A stretch of DNA of 64,000 nt from the NCBI GenBank assembly GCA_947487155.1, contig CANKVS010000002.1:62001-126000 (forward strand). The letters are read 5' to 3'. The notes below the pieces were generated by a model, which had not been told where the DNA came from, searched no databases, and was given only the letters and a program-made list of their open reading frames with translations. This DNA comes from an uncultured Flaviramulus sp. (GTDB lineage Bacteria; Bacteroidota; Bacteroidia; Flavobacteriales; Flavobacteriaceae). The position numbers and the translations under genes are program-made. Shown here one piece after another: positions 1-8,303 of the stretch (its first letter is position 1; the number at the start of each line of letters is the position of its first letter).

Positions 1-526
1 CAGCACCTTTTCGCAATGCTTCAATAACATTAGCATCTTGAATTCCGATAGGTAAATTTCTTTGATACCCACCAGGAACCACAGTCATCCATTTTGCATT
101 AACGCGTTTTGCAACTTCAACAGCTCTTTTACAGCCGTCTAAAAAAATGTCTACATGTTCTTTTTTACCAGCAGCAAGGGTATTTGCCATATTTCCGCCT
201 TTATCAACAACAAAAACACCCATAGTCATATTATGTTTTGCAAGTGTTTCTCCAATTTTGGTTTGCATAGCGGTGTCTCGCGTCATCATACGATTGTCTT
301 CAAAAGCTGTAAACCCTTGTTCTGCCATAAAGTTTAATTGATCAATAGGATCGTTTCCTGCATGATTTTTAAACATGCCAAAGTGCGGTGCGTATTTTAA
401 ATTAAAATGATGCTTGTTCATAAATTCTTTTTTTTTGTGGTTGTTTAGTGCATTCATTCCGTGTAAACCTACAGATACAAATGAAGCTGCAGCAGCTCCT
501 TTTTTAATGAATGATCTTCTTTTCAT
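1..526 (-). CDS. Hydroxypyruvate isomerase-like TIM-barrel protein, Tat signal (3' end cut by window edge)
   Basis: An open frame runs from an ATG at 526 to the window edge without a stop, so only about 175 N-terminal residues are visible. It opens with a twin-arginine leader (MKRRSFIKKGAAAASF), which suggests Tat export. The following sequence (NLKYAPHFGMF, then DQLNFMAEQGFTAFEDN, then TLAKHNMTMGVFVVDKGG and WMTVVPGGYQ) matches hydroxypyruvate isomerase and other AP-endonuclease-2-type sugar isomerase TIM barrels. It follows the Gfo/Idh gene by 27 bases on the same strand and is probably the distal gene of the leftward sugar-oxidation arm. Family is well supported; the substrate is unknown, and a keto-sugar is inferred from its neighbours. 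Confidence 0.75.
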   Translation of the reverse strand, partial: MKRRSFIKKGAAAASFVSVGLHGMNALNNHKKKEFMNKHHFNLKYAPHFGMFKNHAGNDPIDQLNFMAEQGFTAFEDNRMMTRDTAMQTKIGETLAKHNMTMGVFVVDKGGNMANTLAAGKKEHVDIFLDGCKRAVEVAKRVNAKWMTVVPGGYQRNLPIGIQDANVIEALRKGA

Positions 527-553
527 TTTATGTGTTTTTAGGACTATTAAATA

Positions 554-1882
554 TTATAAAAATGTAGTTTGCCCTGGAATAGGAATGGGGTAATTTCCAA
601 ACTCATCTCTAATAATTGGTGGCACCGAATCAAAAGAAAGAGTGTCCTCGTCTGGCATTAATTTATGGTCGAGGGCCATGGCTTCATCCCATGTTATTTC
701 TTTTCCAGAGTAAGTTGCCATTCTACCCAAAATGGCTGTCATGGTACTTTTTGCGCCATATTCAGCATTACTAATTACTTCACCATTTCTAATAGATTTA
801 AATAATTGATTGTGTTCTTGTTGATACGGATTAATATCATTCTCACTATCATGATTATAAATATTTTTTCCATTATACTTTTTTAATTTAGCAGTACCAC
901 CGCCACTAGTGTATGATGTGCCTTTTGTACCTTGAAACGATTCGTCTACTCTAGTTTTTGTTCCTGGTTGGTGTCTGCATTGACTGGAAATAATAGCACC
1001 ATTTGCATATTCGAATTCTACAGCATGATGGTCGAAAATATGACCATGATCTTTACCTTTTCTAACTTCTCTACCGCCAACTCCAGAGGCTTTTATTGGG
1101 TATTCGCCAATAAACCAATTGGCAACATCTATATTATGAATGTGTTGCTCTAAAATATGATCGCCACAAATCCAATTAAAATAATACCAATTTCTCATTT
1201 GGTATTCCATTTCTTTTTGATTGAATTCTCTAGGTCTAACCCAAACGCCAGCACTATTCCAATACACTTGCCCTGAAACAATTTGACCAATGTCTCCTTT
1301 TTGAATACGTTTATAAGCTTCTATATAGCTGGTTTGATAATGCCTTTGAAGTCCAACAACAACATTTAGTTTTTTTGCTTTTGCAACTTTAGCAGCATCT
1401 AAAACTTTTTTAATTCCAGCTACATCTGTAGCTACTGGTTTTTCCATAAAAACGTGTTTTCCTTGAGAAACAGCATATTCGAAATGCTGAGGTCTAAATC
1501 CTGGAGGCGTTGTTAAAATAACAACATCGGCAGCATCAATGGCTTTTTTATACGACCCAAAGCCAACAAATTTATGGGATGGTTTTACATTTACCTTACC
1601 CGACTGGAACATTTTTGATAACCTGTTATGGGCTTTTTCTAAGCGATCTGAAAATGCATCGGCCATAGCAACTAACTCAACATTGTTATCGGCTTTCAAT
1701 GCCTGACTTACAGCGCCAGTACCTCTTCCTCCGCAGCCAACGACTGCAATTTTTAATGGTTTCTCTTTTTTAGAAAATGTACTTGCTGTAACAAGTGATG
1801 GAGCAAGTATAATACCTCCAGCAGCTAACGAAGACTCTTTTACAAAATGACGTCTCGATATATTGTTCTTTTTTTGGTCCAT
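554..1882 (-). CDS. Tat-exported Gfo/Idh/MocA-family oxidoreductase
   Basis: The product is an NAD(P)-dependent sugar oxidoreductase of the Gfo/Idh/MocA family, about 442 residues. A twin-arginine leader (SRRHFVKESSLAAGG) is followed by a Rossmann nucleotide-binding segment (KIAVVGCGGRGTGAV) and the family EKP motif (MEKPVATD). The frame is open upstream to a TTG at 1891, but the ATG at 1882 keeps a normal Tat leader and is preferred. Tat export fits a cofactor-loaded periplasmic enzyme like glucose-fructose oxidoreductase. It lies between a TIM-barrel gene and an FGE-like gene in the leftward arm, so oxidation, reduction or epimerisation of a keto-sugar is likely (inference). Confidence 0.85.
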   Translation of the reverse strand: MDQKKNNISRRHFVKESSLAAGGIILAPSLVTASTFSKKEKPLKIAVVGCGGRGTGAVSQALKADNNVELVAMADAFSDRLEKAHNRLSKMFQSGKVNVKPSHKFVGFGSYKKAIDAADVVILTTPPGFRPQHFEYAVSQGKHVFMEKPVATDVAGIKKVLDAAKVAKAKKLNVVVGLQRHYQTSYIEAYKRIQKGDIGQIVSGQVYWNSAGVWVRPREFNQKEMEYQMRNWYYFNWICGDHILEQHIHNIDVANWFIGEYPIKASGVGGREVRKGKDHGHIFDHHAVEFEYANGAIISSQCRHQPGTKTRVDESFQGTKGTSYTSGGGTAKLKKYNGKNIYNHDSENDINPYQQEHNQLFKSIRNGEVISNAEYGAKSTMTAILGRMATYSGKEITWDEAMALDHKLMPDEDTLSFDSVPPIIRDEFGNYPIPIPGQTTFL

Positions 1883-1896
1883 AACTTTCAAGTATT

Positions 1897-2871
1897 TTAA
1901 TTTAATCCGTAATCTTCAATGGCGTTAAGCCAATATGTTTTTATGTCTTCTTTTGATGGTTGAATTTTTGGTCGTACTACACGAAAACCAACAAAAGGAG
2001 CATTGGTATGCCACCAGTTGCTTTTTGGAATTTGCGGATCTCTTTTTTTCCATTTTTGATTAGATTGTCCTCTTGATGTGCAGCATAATTTGTCTTTGGT
2101 GTCTTTCCACGACCCTCCTCGTACTACTCTAGGGTATAATTCTGTGGGTTTATTCCATGGATTATTTTTCTGTGATGATTTATAATAATTAGCATCATAT
2201 TGATCCATAACCCATTCTGAAACGTTACCTAGCATGTCATGAATTCCCAAACTATTAGCTTCTTTTAATCCTGTTTTTTCGTATTTATCGTTGGTGTTTT
2301 TATCAAACCAAGCCACATTTTTTAAATCTGTAACCTCATCTGTTTTTCCTTTTTTACAAACATATTCCCATTCTGCTTCAGTGGGTAGTCTATAAAATAT
2401 GCCTGTTTTTGAAGTTAACCATTTGCAATACATGATGGCTGCATATTGCGTCATATTTACTGCTGGCGATGTGCCTTTACCCATATTAAAACTCATATCT
2501 ACGTATGGGGGTGTTGCTCCAGATACTGCATCAATTCCTAAATTATTTAATTCGGTTATAGATTTAAATTTTTCAGGACCAAATTCCCCAAATACAAAAG
2601 CATCATATTGCTCCCATGTAATTTCACATTTTCCTATCCAAAAATCATCAACGGTTACGTGGTGTTGTGGTTTTTCATCGGCATTTCTGGAAGCATCATT
2701 TTCTAGAGTTCCCATTACAAAATCGTTTCCCTTTACTGCTACCATTTCAATAGAAAAACTTTCACCTTCTAAAGTTTGAGAGTAGCTGTTAAAATTTTGA
2801 GCACTTCCTGTTTTTATGTTGAAGATTATATAAGCAGCAAAGCTTAATTTTAAGTAGCTTTTTAGTTTCAT
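1897..2871 (-). CDS. Formylglycine-generating-enzyme (SUMF1) domain protein, secreted
   Basis: This 324-residue protein has an N-terminal signal peptide (KSYLKLSFAAYIIFNI, cleavage near GSAQ) and one FGE-sulfatase domain. Family motifs are plain: GNDFVMGT near residue 48, EITWEQYDAF, RLPTEAEWEYVCKKG, DMLGNVSEWVMDQYD, RVVRGGSWKD and a terminal GFRVVRP. The canonical FGE active-site cysteine pair (C-x4-C in CxxSYCxRYR) is not present; the same place reads LCCTSRGQSN. No sulfatase gene is in view. It is therefore more likely a non-canonical member of the fold than a sulfatase activator. It is 14 bases from the Gfo/Idh coding start and probably co-transcribed. Confidence 0.8.
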   Translation of the reverse strand: MKLKSYLKLSFAAYIIFNIKTGSAQNFNSYSQTLEGESFSIEMVAVKGNDFVMGTLENDASRNADEKPQHHVTVDDFWIGKCEITWEQYDAFVFGEFGPEKFKSITELNNLGIDAVSGATPPYVDMSFNMGKGTSPAVNMTQYAAIMYCKWLTSKTGIFYRLPTEAEWEYVCKKGKTDEVTDLKNVAWFDKNTNDKYEKTGLKEANSLGIHDMLGNVSEWVMDQYDANYYKSSQKNNPWNKPTELYPRVVRGGSWKDTKDKLCCTSRGQSNQKWKKRDPQIPKSNWWHTNAPFVGFRVVRPKIQPSKEDIKTYWLNAIEDYGLN

Positions 2872-2878
2872 TTTGTAT

Positions 2879-3685
2879 TTATAACTCTAAAATTTCAATA
2901 TTTTTAAATTCTACAGGATGACTTTCGCTTTGTAAAGAAATGTAGCCTTTTTTTAAAGGATGCCCTTCTTTATCTTTCCAATAATCTTGATTGAAATCTA
3001 CAGATCCTCCAATTTGAGGCTTGGTATAGGTTAGTACATTTTCGCCATTAATAAAGTGTTTTATAATGGAATCGTTTCTAACTTCAATTTCTAAATTAAG
3101 CCATTGGTCTCCATTGTAAGTTTTTGATGAAGAATTTACACAATGTGGCGTAAATAACTCATTATTCATTACAACGTTGGTTCCTGGGGTGCATAAGTTT
3201 CCTGTAGGGCGCTCACCTTTATCTAACCCTCCAAGAAGTTGAACCTCAATCGATACAGGGAAATCTTGATTTAAACCTATGTTTTTGGGGTCTTCACAAT
3301 GTATCATTACACCGCTGTTTCGAGTAGCCCACCCTGCGCCATCTTTTAGTTGCTTTCCTATAAACCTATATTGCATTCTAAATTTATAGTTTGAAAATAC
3401 TTTGTTATAATAAATATGACCGTAAGATGCGTTGAAAGTGTCATCGTATTCATCATAATTTACTTTCATAACACCATTTTCAACTCTAAAAGTATTCTTG
3501 TAATTTTCACCTAAAGGTTGTCCTTTAATTTTTATAGTCCAGTTTTGTAAATCTTTCCCATTAAATAAACTTACCCAATTTTCTTTTTCAGGAGCAACAT
3601 CTAAGGCTTCCTTTTTATCGGTTTTACAATTAAATAGAAAAAGTGCACATAAAAATATTATAATGGCATGTTGTGTTTTATTCAT
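2879..3685 (-). CDS. DUF1080 (3-keto-disaccharide hydrolase family) lipoprotein
   Basis: A 268-residue lipoprotein: the N-terminus has a hydrophobic stretch ending in a lipobox (ALFLFNC, Cys near residue 20). The rest is one DUF1080/PF06439 jelly-roll domain, seen in NWVSLFNGKDLQNWTIK, the GAGWATRNSGVMIHCEDP segment, SIEVQLLGG, and the C-terminal KKGYISLQSESHPVEFKNIEI. The family is now linked to hydrolysis of 3-keto-disaccharides. It sits next to a GMC dehydrogenase large/small pair, which supports a role in cleaving C3-oxidised glycosides at the cell surface or in the periplasm (inference). A second, diverged copy ends the rightward arm. Confidence 0.85.
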   Translation of the reverse strand: MNKTQHAIIIFLCALFLFNCKTDKKEALDVAPEKENWVSLFNGKDLQNWTIKIKGQPLGENYKNTFRVENGVMKVNYDEYDDTFNASYGHIYYNKVFSNYKFRMQYRFIGKQLKDGAGWATRNSGVMIHCEDPKNIGLNQDFPVSIEVQLLGGLDKGERPTGNLCTPGTNVVMNNELFTPHCVNSSSKTYNGDQWLNLEIEVRNDSIIKHFINGENVLTYTKPQIGGSVDFNQDYWKDKEGHPLKKGYISLQSESHPVEFKNIEILEL

Positions 3686-3697
3686 GTGTTATTTGTT

Positions 3698-4312
3698 TTA
3701 TAAAGCCCAAGCTTTTCCATTAGTAGCTTCATTTACGGGGATACATCCTTTTTGTGATCCAGGAATGGGGTCGTAGGCTAATACATTTTCACCAATTTGT
3801 TCGCTGGTTTTAAAAGCCCAAATGGAAGACCCTCTTAAACTATCTAAAGCTTTAAAAATTATAGCATCTTCATTTTTAGGATCTTTTTCATCATTATAAG
3901 CTCTATAAGCTAACTGTTGTTCTTTACTTGTTTTTAAATACTTGCTTAGTAAAGCATCATAATCGCTAGTTTTTAAATCGCTAACGCCTTTTTCAGAAAT
4001 TGGTAATGCATTTAATATGGCAGTAAGGCTGCTTTTATATTTTTCTTGTCTAACTTCTGTGTAAGTTTTAGAAATATATAAATCTAGAAATTCTGGAACA
4101 TTAACCTCCAAAGCTCCAGGAACGTTTTTTGTTTTTGGTAATATTAAGTCTATTAAATTTTTTATTACGATGCCTTCATCATTCGAAAAAAAGTTTGGTA
4201 CCCATAGGTCTACCTCGGTTTTACAACTTTGTAACATGCTAACAATAGTTGGTGCTGCAAGCGTGTAACCAATAGATAAGCCAAGTCCTTTTAAAGCATG
4301 TCTTCTATTCAT
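3698..4312 (-). CDS. Gluconate 2-dehydrogenase subunit 3-like small subunit, Tat signal
   Basis: This 204-residue protein starts with a twin-arginine leader (MNRRHALKGLGLSIGY) and continues with the helical subunit-3 domain of gluconate 2-dehydrogenase (NDEGIVIKNLIDLILPKT, NVPEFLDLYI, EKDPKNEDAIIFKALDSLR). In related membrane or periplasmic GMC dehydrogenases this subunit carries the Tat signal, and the large subunit, which has none, is co-exported as a complex. The large-subunit gene is one base upstream, so tight co-expression is expected. No haem-binding CxxCH subunit is found nearby, so the electron acceptor is not shown here. Confidence 0.85.
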   Translation of the reverse strand: MNRRHALKGLGLSIGYTLAAPTIVSMLQSCKTEVDLWVPNFFSNDEGIVIKNLIDLILPKTKNVPGALEVNVPEFLDLYISKTYTEVRQEKYKSSLTAILNALPISEKGVSDLKTSDYDALLSKYLKTSKEQQLAYRAYNDEKDPKNEDAIIFKALDSLRGSSIWAFKTSEQIGENVLAYDPIPGSQKGCIPVNEATNGKAWAL

Positions 4313-4313
4313 T

Positions 4314-6032
4314 TTAGATGTTTTTAGTTTTATTAAATTGTTCTACCGCATGGTTAGCAGCTCTTGCCGTTATAGCCATATAGGTTAAAGATGGGTTTTG
4401 GCACCCTGAAGACGTCATACAAGCCCCATCTGTAACATATACATTAGGTACAGTGTGTATTTGATTGTGTTTGTTTAACACTGATGTTTTTGGGTCGTGT
4501 CCCATTCGGGCGGTACCCATTTCATGAATTCCAATTCCAGGAGCAGAACGATTATCAAATGTTTTAATATCTCTAAATCCAGCATTTTTGAGCATTTCGG
4601 CTGCTTGCTTAATCATGTCTTTTCGCATGGTTAATTCATTCTCTTTCCATTCGGCATCAAAGGTTACAGTTGGTAAACCCCATTCATCTAGTTTGTTATA
4701 ATCAAGAGACATTTTATTATCATGATTAGGGAGGCATTCTCCAAAACCGCCTAAACTCATTCTCCAATTACCAGGTTCTAATATTTTTTCTTTTAGTTTG
4801 GTGCCATAGCCTAATTCTGCTACATGATCAGATATATCGCCTCTTCCTGCACCACCCTGGTAACCATAGCCTCGTAGAAATTCTTTTTTAGTAGTTTCTT
4901 TAGTTCCTAAATTCCTAAAACGTGGGATGTAAATACCATTTGGTCGTCTACCTTTATAATATTTGTCTTCAAAACCATCAAATTTTCCTGAGGCACCAGC
5001 ACCTAAATGATGATCCATAATATTATGCCCTAATTCGCCAGAATCGTTCCCTAATCCGTTAGGGAATCTTTCAGATTTAGATTGCATCAAAATACTAGCT
5101 GTTGGTATTGCCGATGCGCAGCAGAATATAATGTCTGCCTTAAATTCAAAATGTTCTTTTGTTTCAGCATCAATAACTTTAACCCCCGTCGCTTTCTTGA
5201 GCGTGTCATCATAAACAATTTCATGAACAATAGAATTAGGTCTTAAGGACATATTTCCTGTTTTTTGAGCGGCAGGTAAGGTTGATGAATTACTACTGAA
5301 ATAACCACCAAAAGGACAGCCCCGTATACACCGGTTTCTAAATTGACAATTACTTCTGCCTTCACGTTCTTTGTTGCCAGTAATATGAGCGACTCTTCCT
5401 ATTGTTAAAAGTCTGTCGGAGTAATTATCAGAAATTTTTTCTTTTAAATGCTTTTCAACACAGTTTAATTCCATTGGAGGTTCAAAAACGCCATCGGGTA
5501 ATTGAGGAAGACCTAGTTTTTCTCCACTCACACCAATGTATTCTTCTACCTTATCATACCACGGTGCAATATCTTTATAGCGTATAGGCCAATCTACACC
5601 ATGTCCGTCTTTTTTGTTTGCTGTAAAATCCAAATCACTCAATCTGTAGCTTTGTCTGCCCCACACAATAGAGCGTCCGCCTACATGGTATCCGCGCATC
5701 CAGTCGAAGCGTTTTGTCTCGTTATAAGGGTGTTTTAAGTCATTAACAAACCAATGTTTGCTAGCTTCACCTGTGGTGTATCCTGTTCTGCTTTGTTTTA
5801 ACTGTGTTTTTTTGTCTTCAAGCGATTGAGAGCCTCTCAATTCAAAATCCCACGGATCCATATTGGCGGTTGGGTAATCTTTTATGTGTGTTACCATAGG
5901 ACCTCGTTCTAAAACAAGTGTTTTTAAACCTTTTTCGCAAAGTTCTTTAGCTGCCCATCCACCTGAAATTCCAGTTCCAATTACAATAGCATCATAGCTA
6001 TCTTCAATTGGGTTCATGCAATTTGTATTCAT
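4314..6032 (-). CDS. GMC-family FAD oxidoreductase, probable glycoside 3-dehydrogenase large subunit
   Basis: A 572-residue glucose-methanol-choline family flavoenzyme. The FAD-binding loop GTGISGG is at residues 19-25 and GGRSIVWGRQS follows near 117. The C-terminal domain has the active-site His in GIHEMGTARMG and the Asn in CQNPSLTYMAIT. Cysteines at about 229, 235 and 239 (NCQFRNRCIRGCPFGG) occupy the place where FAD-glucose dehydrogenases hold a 3Fe-4S cluster. It has no signal peptide of its own; co-export with the Tat-tagged small subunit is inferred. With the adjacent small subunit and DUF1080 protein the best match is a glucoside 3-dehydrogenase. ATG at 6032 is used; an in-frame ATG at 6017 is possible. 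Confidence 0.85.
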   Translation of the reverse strand: MNTNCMNPIEDSYDAIVIGTGISGGWAAKELCEKGLKTLVLERGPMVTHIKDYPTANMDPWDFELRGSQSLEDKKTQLKQSRTGYTTGEASKHWFVNDLKHPYNETKRFDWMRGYHVGGRSIVWGRQSYRLSDLDFTANKKDGHGVDWPIRYKDIAPWYDKVEEYIGVSGEKLGLPQLPDGVFEPPMELNCVEKHLKEKISDNYSDRLLTIGRVAHITGNKEREGRSNCQFRNRCIRGCPFGGYFSSNSSTLPAAQKTGNMSLRPNSIVHEIVYDDTLKKATGVKVIDAETKEHFEFKADIIFCCASAIPTASILMQSKSERFPNGLGNDSGELGHNIMDHHLGAGASGKFDGFEDKYYKGRRPNGIYIPRFRNLGTKETTKKEFLRGYGYQGGAGRGDISDHVAELGYGTKLKEKILEPGNWRMSLGGFGECLPNHDNKMSLDYNKLDEWGLPTVTFDAEWKENELTMRKDMIKQAAEMLKNAGFRDIKTFDNRSAPGIGIHEMGTARMGHDPKTSVLNKHNQIHTVPNVYVTDGACMTSSGCQNPSLTYMAITARAANHAVEQFNKTKNI

Positions 6033-6068
6033 TTAATAGTAGTGTTTTTAGTTACAAAATAAAGAAAT

Positions 6069-6076
6069 CAAATGTA
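6069..6076 (-). promoter_or_regulatory. Predicted -7 promoter element for the leftward arm
   Basis: On the minus strand these bases read TACATTTG, a perfect match to the Bacteroidota -7 consensus TAnnTTTG. They lie 37 bases before the GMC large-subunit start in the 116-base gap between the divergent operons. No clear TTG at -33 was found, so this is a single-element match. Confidence 0.45.
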
Positions 6077-6148
6077 TTGAAGAGTTAGAATTATTTATTT
6101 TAAGGCAAATTAGCTATTTTGCAGACAATTAATGTTCAAATTATTTCA

Positions 6149-7195
6149 GTGAAAATAAATATACAAGAAATCACGCCATTTGAAGCAGAAGGAGCTGTTT
6201 ATCATGCTGATACTTGTTTGCCTTTAGTGGATGCTGTACAACGCAAAAAATTAAAATTTAAAGCCTTGGCAAGACATACGTATCCAGGAGAGCGTTTAAC
6301 TGATGATACCCTTGGCTTAAGTAGTATAGGGTATTGGGATGCCAACGAGCCTCAAGATTGGGGTTTAGATTGGCATAGAAATGAAGGTATTGAAATCCAT
6401 TTTTTAGAATCAGGAACCATGCCGTATTCTCAAGAAAGAAAGGAAATGGAATTGTTTCCCAACAGCCTTACTATAACTAGACCATGGGAGGTGCATAAGG
6501 TAGGGAACCCCCGAATAGGAATGGGGAAATTTTATTGGGTTATTTTAGATTTGAATGTTAGAAGACCTCATCAAAAGTGGGTGTGGCCAGATTGGATTAT
6601 GCTAGCTCCTAACGACCTTGAACGACTTACTGCTATATTAAGGCAAAATGAAAAGATACATTGGAAAACAGATAAGCGTATTCGAGATTGTTTTCAGCGT
6701 ATAGGTGCTGCTGTTGATACAGATAATAAAGGGAGTAACTCATCTAGAATTAGGTTGTTAATCAATTATTTACTAATCTTAATTTTAGATTTATTAAACT
6801 CAGAAAATGTTAAATTGAATGAAAATCTTATCGATAGTTCTCGAAGTGTTAAATTGTTTTTAAAAGAACTCGATAAAAATCTGTCTGATGATTGGACAAT
6901 TGGTCAAATGGCACAATCTGCAGGTGTAGGGTTAACACGTTTTACACACCACTGTAAGCGATTAACTAATTTAACACCAATGCGCTATTTGATGATTAAA
7001 AGAATAGAGTTGTCTAAAGAATTATTAATTAAAAATCCAGATTTTAGTATTGCTGAAATTGCTTTTAGTTGCGGGTTCTCCACTAGTCAGTATTTCTCTA
7101 CAGTGTTTAAAAAACACGAAAAATGCACACCTATTGAATATCGCGAAACCATTTTATTTCATGGTCATTCTAAATTAGTAAAGGACTTGTTGTAG
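6149..7195 (+). CDS. AraC-family transcriptional regulator
   Basis: The C-terminal region holds a two-part AraC helix-turn-helix (DDWTIGQMAQSAGVGLTRFT, then FSIAEIAFSCGFSTSQYFST and KKHEKCTPIEYR). The N-terminal half is a cupin-like sensor (NEGIEIHFLESGTMPYSQ, LTITRPWEVHKVG). No ATG lies near the family's usual N-terminus (ITPFEAEGAVYHADTCLPL); a GTG at 6149 gives a 348-residue protein, and a TTG at 6119 would add ten residues. GTG is preferred because a weak TATTTTG promoter-like element overlaps the TTG. The gene sits between the two sugar-oxidation arms and most likely controls both in response to a sugar-derived inducer (inference). Confidence 0.85.
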   Translation: MKINIQEITPFEAEGAVYHADTCLPLVDAVQRKKLKFKALARHTYPGERLTDDTLGLSSIGYWDANEPQDWGLDWHRNEGIEIHFLESGTMPYSQERKEMELFPNSLTITRPWEVHKVGNPRIGMGKFYWVILDLNVRRPHQKWVWPDWIMLAPNDLERLTAILRQNEKIHWKTDKRIRDCFQRIGAAVDTDNKGSNSSRIRLLINYLLILILDLLNSENVKLNENLIDSSRSVKLFLKELDKNLSDDWTIGQMAQSAGVGLTRFTHHCKRLTNLTPMRYLMIKRIELSKELLIKNPDFSIAEIAFSCGFSTSQYFSTVFKKHEKCTPIEYRETILFHGHSKLVKDLL

Positions 7196-7297
7196 GATAT
7201 TTCTAAGAAAAAGTTGTATAAAATCTTTCACTGAATAAAAATAAACAAGAATCGAAGATTGATTTTTTATTTTCACAGTTACTAAACACTTTATTCT

Positions 7298-8269
7298 ATG
7301 ATACATAAAAAAACCATAAGAAGAACATTTCAAGTTGCCATGTTGTTTTTTATTTTTACTGCATGCGGAGATGATAAGAAAAAACAAAATGCAACTAAAG
7401 CACAAATAGAAGCAGAAGTAGATATGCCATCAAAACAATTTTTTGAAATTTCATTAGCACAATGGTCTTTGCATAAAGCTATAAGAGAAAACGGAATGGA
7501 TCCTTTTGATTTTGCAAAACAGGCAAAAGCTTTGGGGTTTAATGCCATTGAATATGTTAGCGGACTGTATACCAAACAAGTTAAAGCTTTGGGAATAGAT
7601 GCTGTTGTAGAAAAGTTGAAACATGAAAGCGAAAAGCATAATGTTAAAAATTTACTTATAATGATTGATGGCGAAGGGCATTTGGCAAGTAGCGATGAAA
7701 AACAATTGCATAAGGCTATTGAAAATCATAAAAAATGGGTAGATGCAGCTAAAGAATTAGGGTGCCACTCCATTAGAGTAAATGCACATGGAGAAGGCGC
7801 TTATCAAGAGGTGTTAGAGCAGGCTGTAAAAGGCTTGTCAAAACTATCAGAATATGCGCAAACCAAAGGCATTAATATTCTAGTTGAAAATCATGGCGGG
7901 TATACATCAAACGGGCAATGGTTAGCTTCGGTTATGGCTAAAGTAAATATGCCTAATTGTGGTACGTTACCCGATTTTGGAAACTTTTGTATTAAACGTA
8001 AAGAAGATGGATGTGAAGACGAATACGATAAATATAAAGGTGTAGAAGAACTCATGCCTTATGCTAAAGCCGTAAGTGCAAAGTCGTATGATTTTGATGA
8101 ACATGGCAATGAAAAAGAAATTGATTATTCTAGAATGTTGCAAATTGTAAAAAATGCAAATTATTCAGGGTATATAGGTATTGAATATGAAGGAAGTATT
8201 TTAAGCGAAAAAGACGGCATTATAGCAACTAAAAAGTTACTTGAAAAAGCCGCAAAAACAGTTAAATAA
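7298..8269 (+). CDS. Sugar phosphate isomerase/epimerase-type TIM-barrel lipoprotein
   Basis: A 323-residue protein with an N-terminal lipoprotein signal (TFQVAMLFFIFTAC, Cys near residue 24) and an AP-endonuclease-2-like TIM barrel. Landmarks are EISLAQWSLHKAIRENGMDP, the KALGFNAIEYVSG strand-helix, LLIMIDGEGHLA, SIRVNAHGEG, ILVENHGGYTSNG, GTLPDFGNF and the terminal GYIGIEYEG; the E, D, H and E positions expected for metal binding are present. Lipidation places it in the periplasm or at the cell surface. Among three such TIM barrels in the island this may be a 3-keto-sugar lyase, hydratase or epimerase; the exact reaction cannot be read from the sequence. Confidence 0.8.
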   Translation: MIHKKTIRRTFQVAMLFFIFTACGDDKKKQNATKAQIEAEVDMPSKQFFEISLAQWSLHKAIRENGMDPFDFAKQAKALGFNAIEYVSGLYTKQVKALGIDAVVEKLKHESEKHNVKNLLIMIDGEGHLASSDEKQLHKAIENHKKWVDAAKELGCHSIRVNAHGEGAYQEVLEQAVKGLSKLSEYAQTKGINILVENHGGYTSNGQWLASVMAKVNMPNCGTLPDFGNFCIKRKEDGCEDEYDKYKGVEELMPYAKAVSAKSYDFDEHGNEKEIDYSRMLQIVKNANYSGYIGIEYEGSILSEKDGIIATKKLLEKAAKTVK

Positions 8270-8303
8270 TAGCTTACGCATTAATTAAAAAAAATAAAAA
8301 TAA

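Noticed and set aside
147-341. Small plus-strand ORFs at 147-341 and 155-337
   Set aside because: They lie opposite the partial TIM-barrel gene, whose minus-strand frame has clear family sequence.
1883-1891. TTG start three codons upstream for the Tat-exported Gfo/Idh protein
   Set aside because: The ATG at 1882 already gives a complete twin-arginine leader and is a stronger start codon.
2399-2779. 126-residue plus-strand ORF
   Set aside because: It is antisense to the FGE-like gene and shows no domain or start signal of its own.
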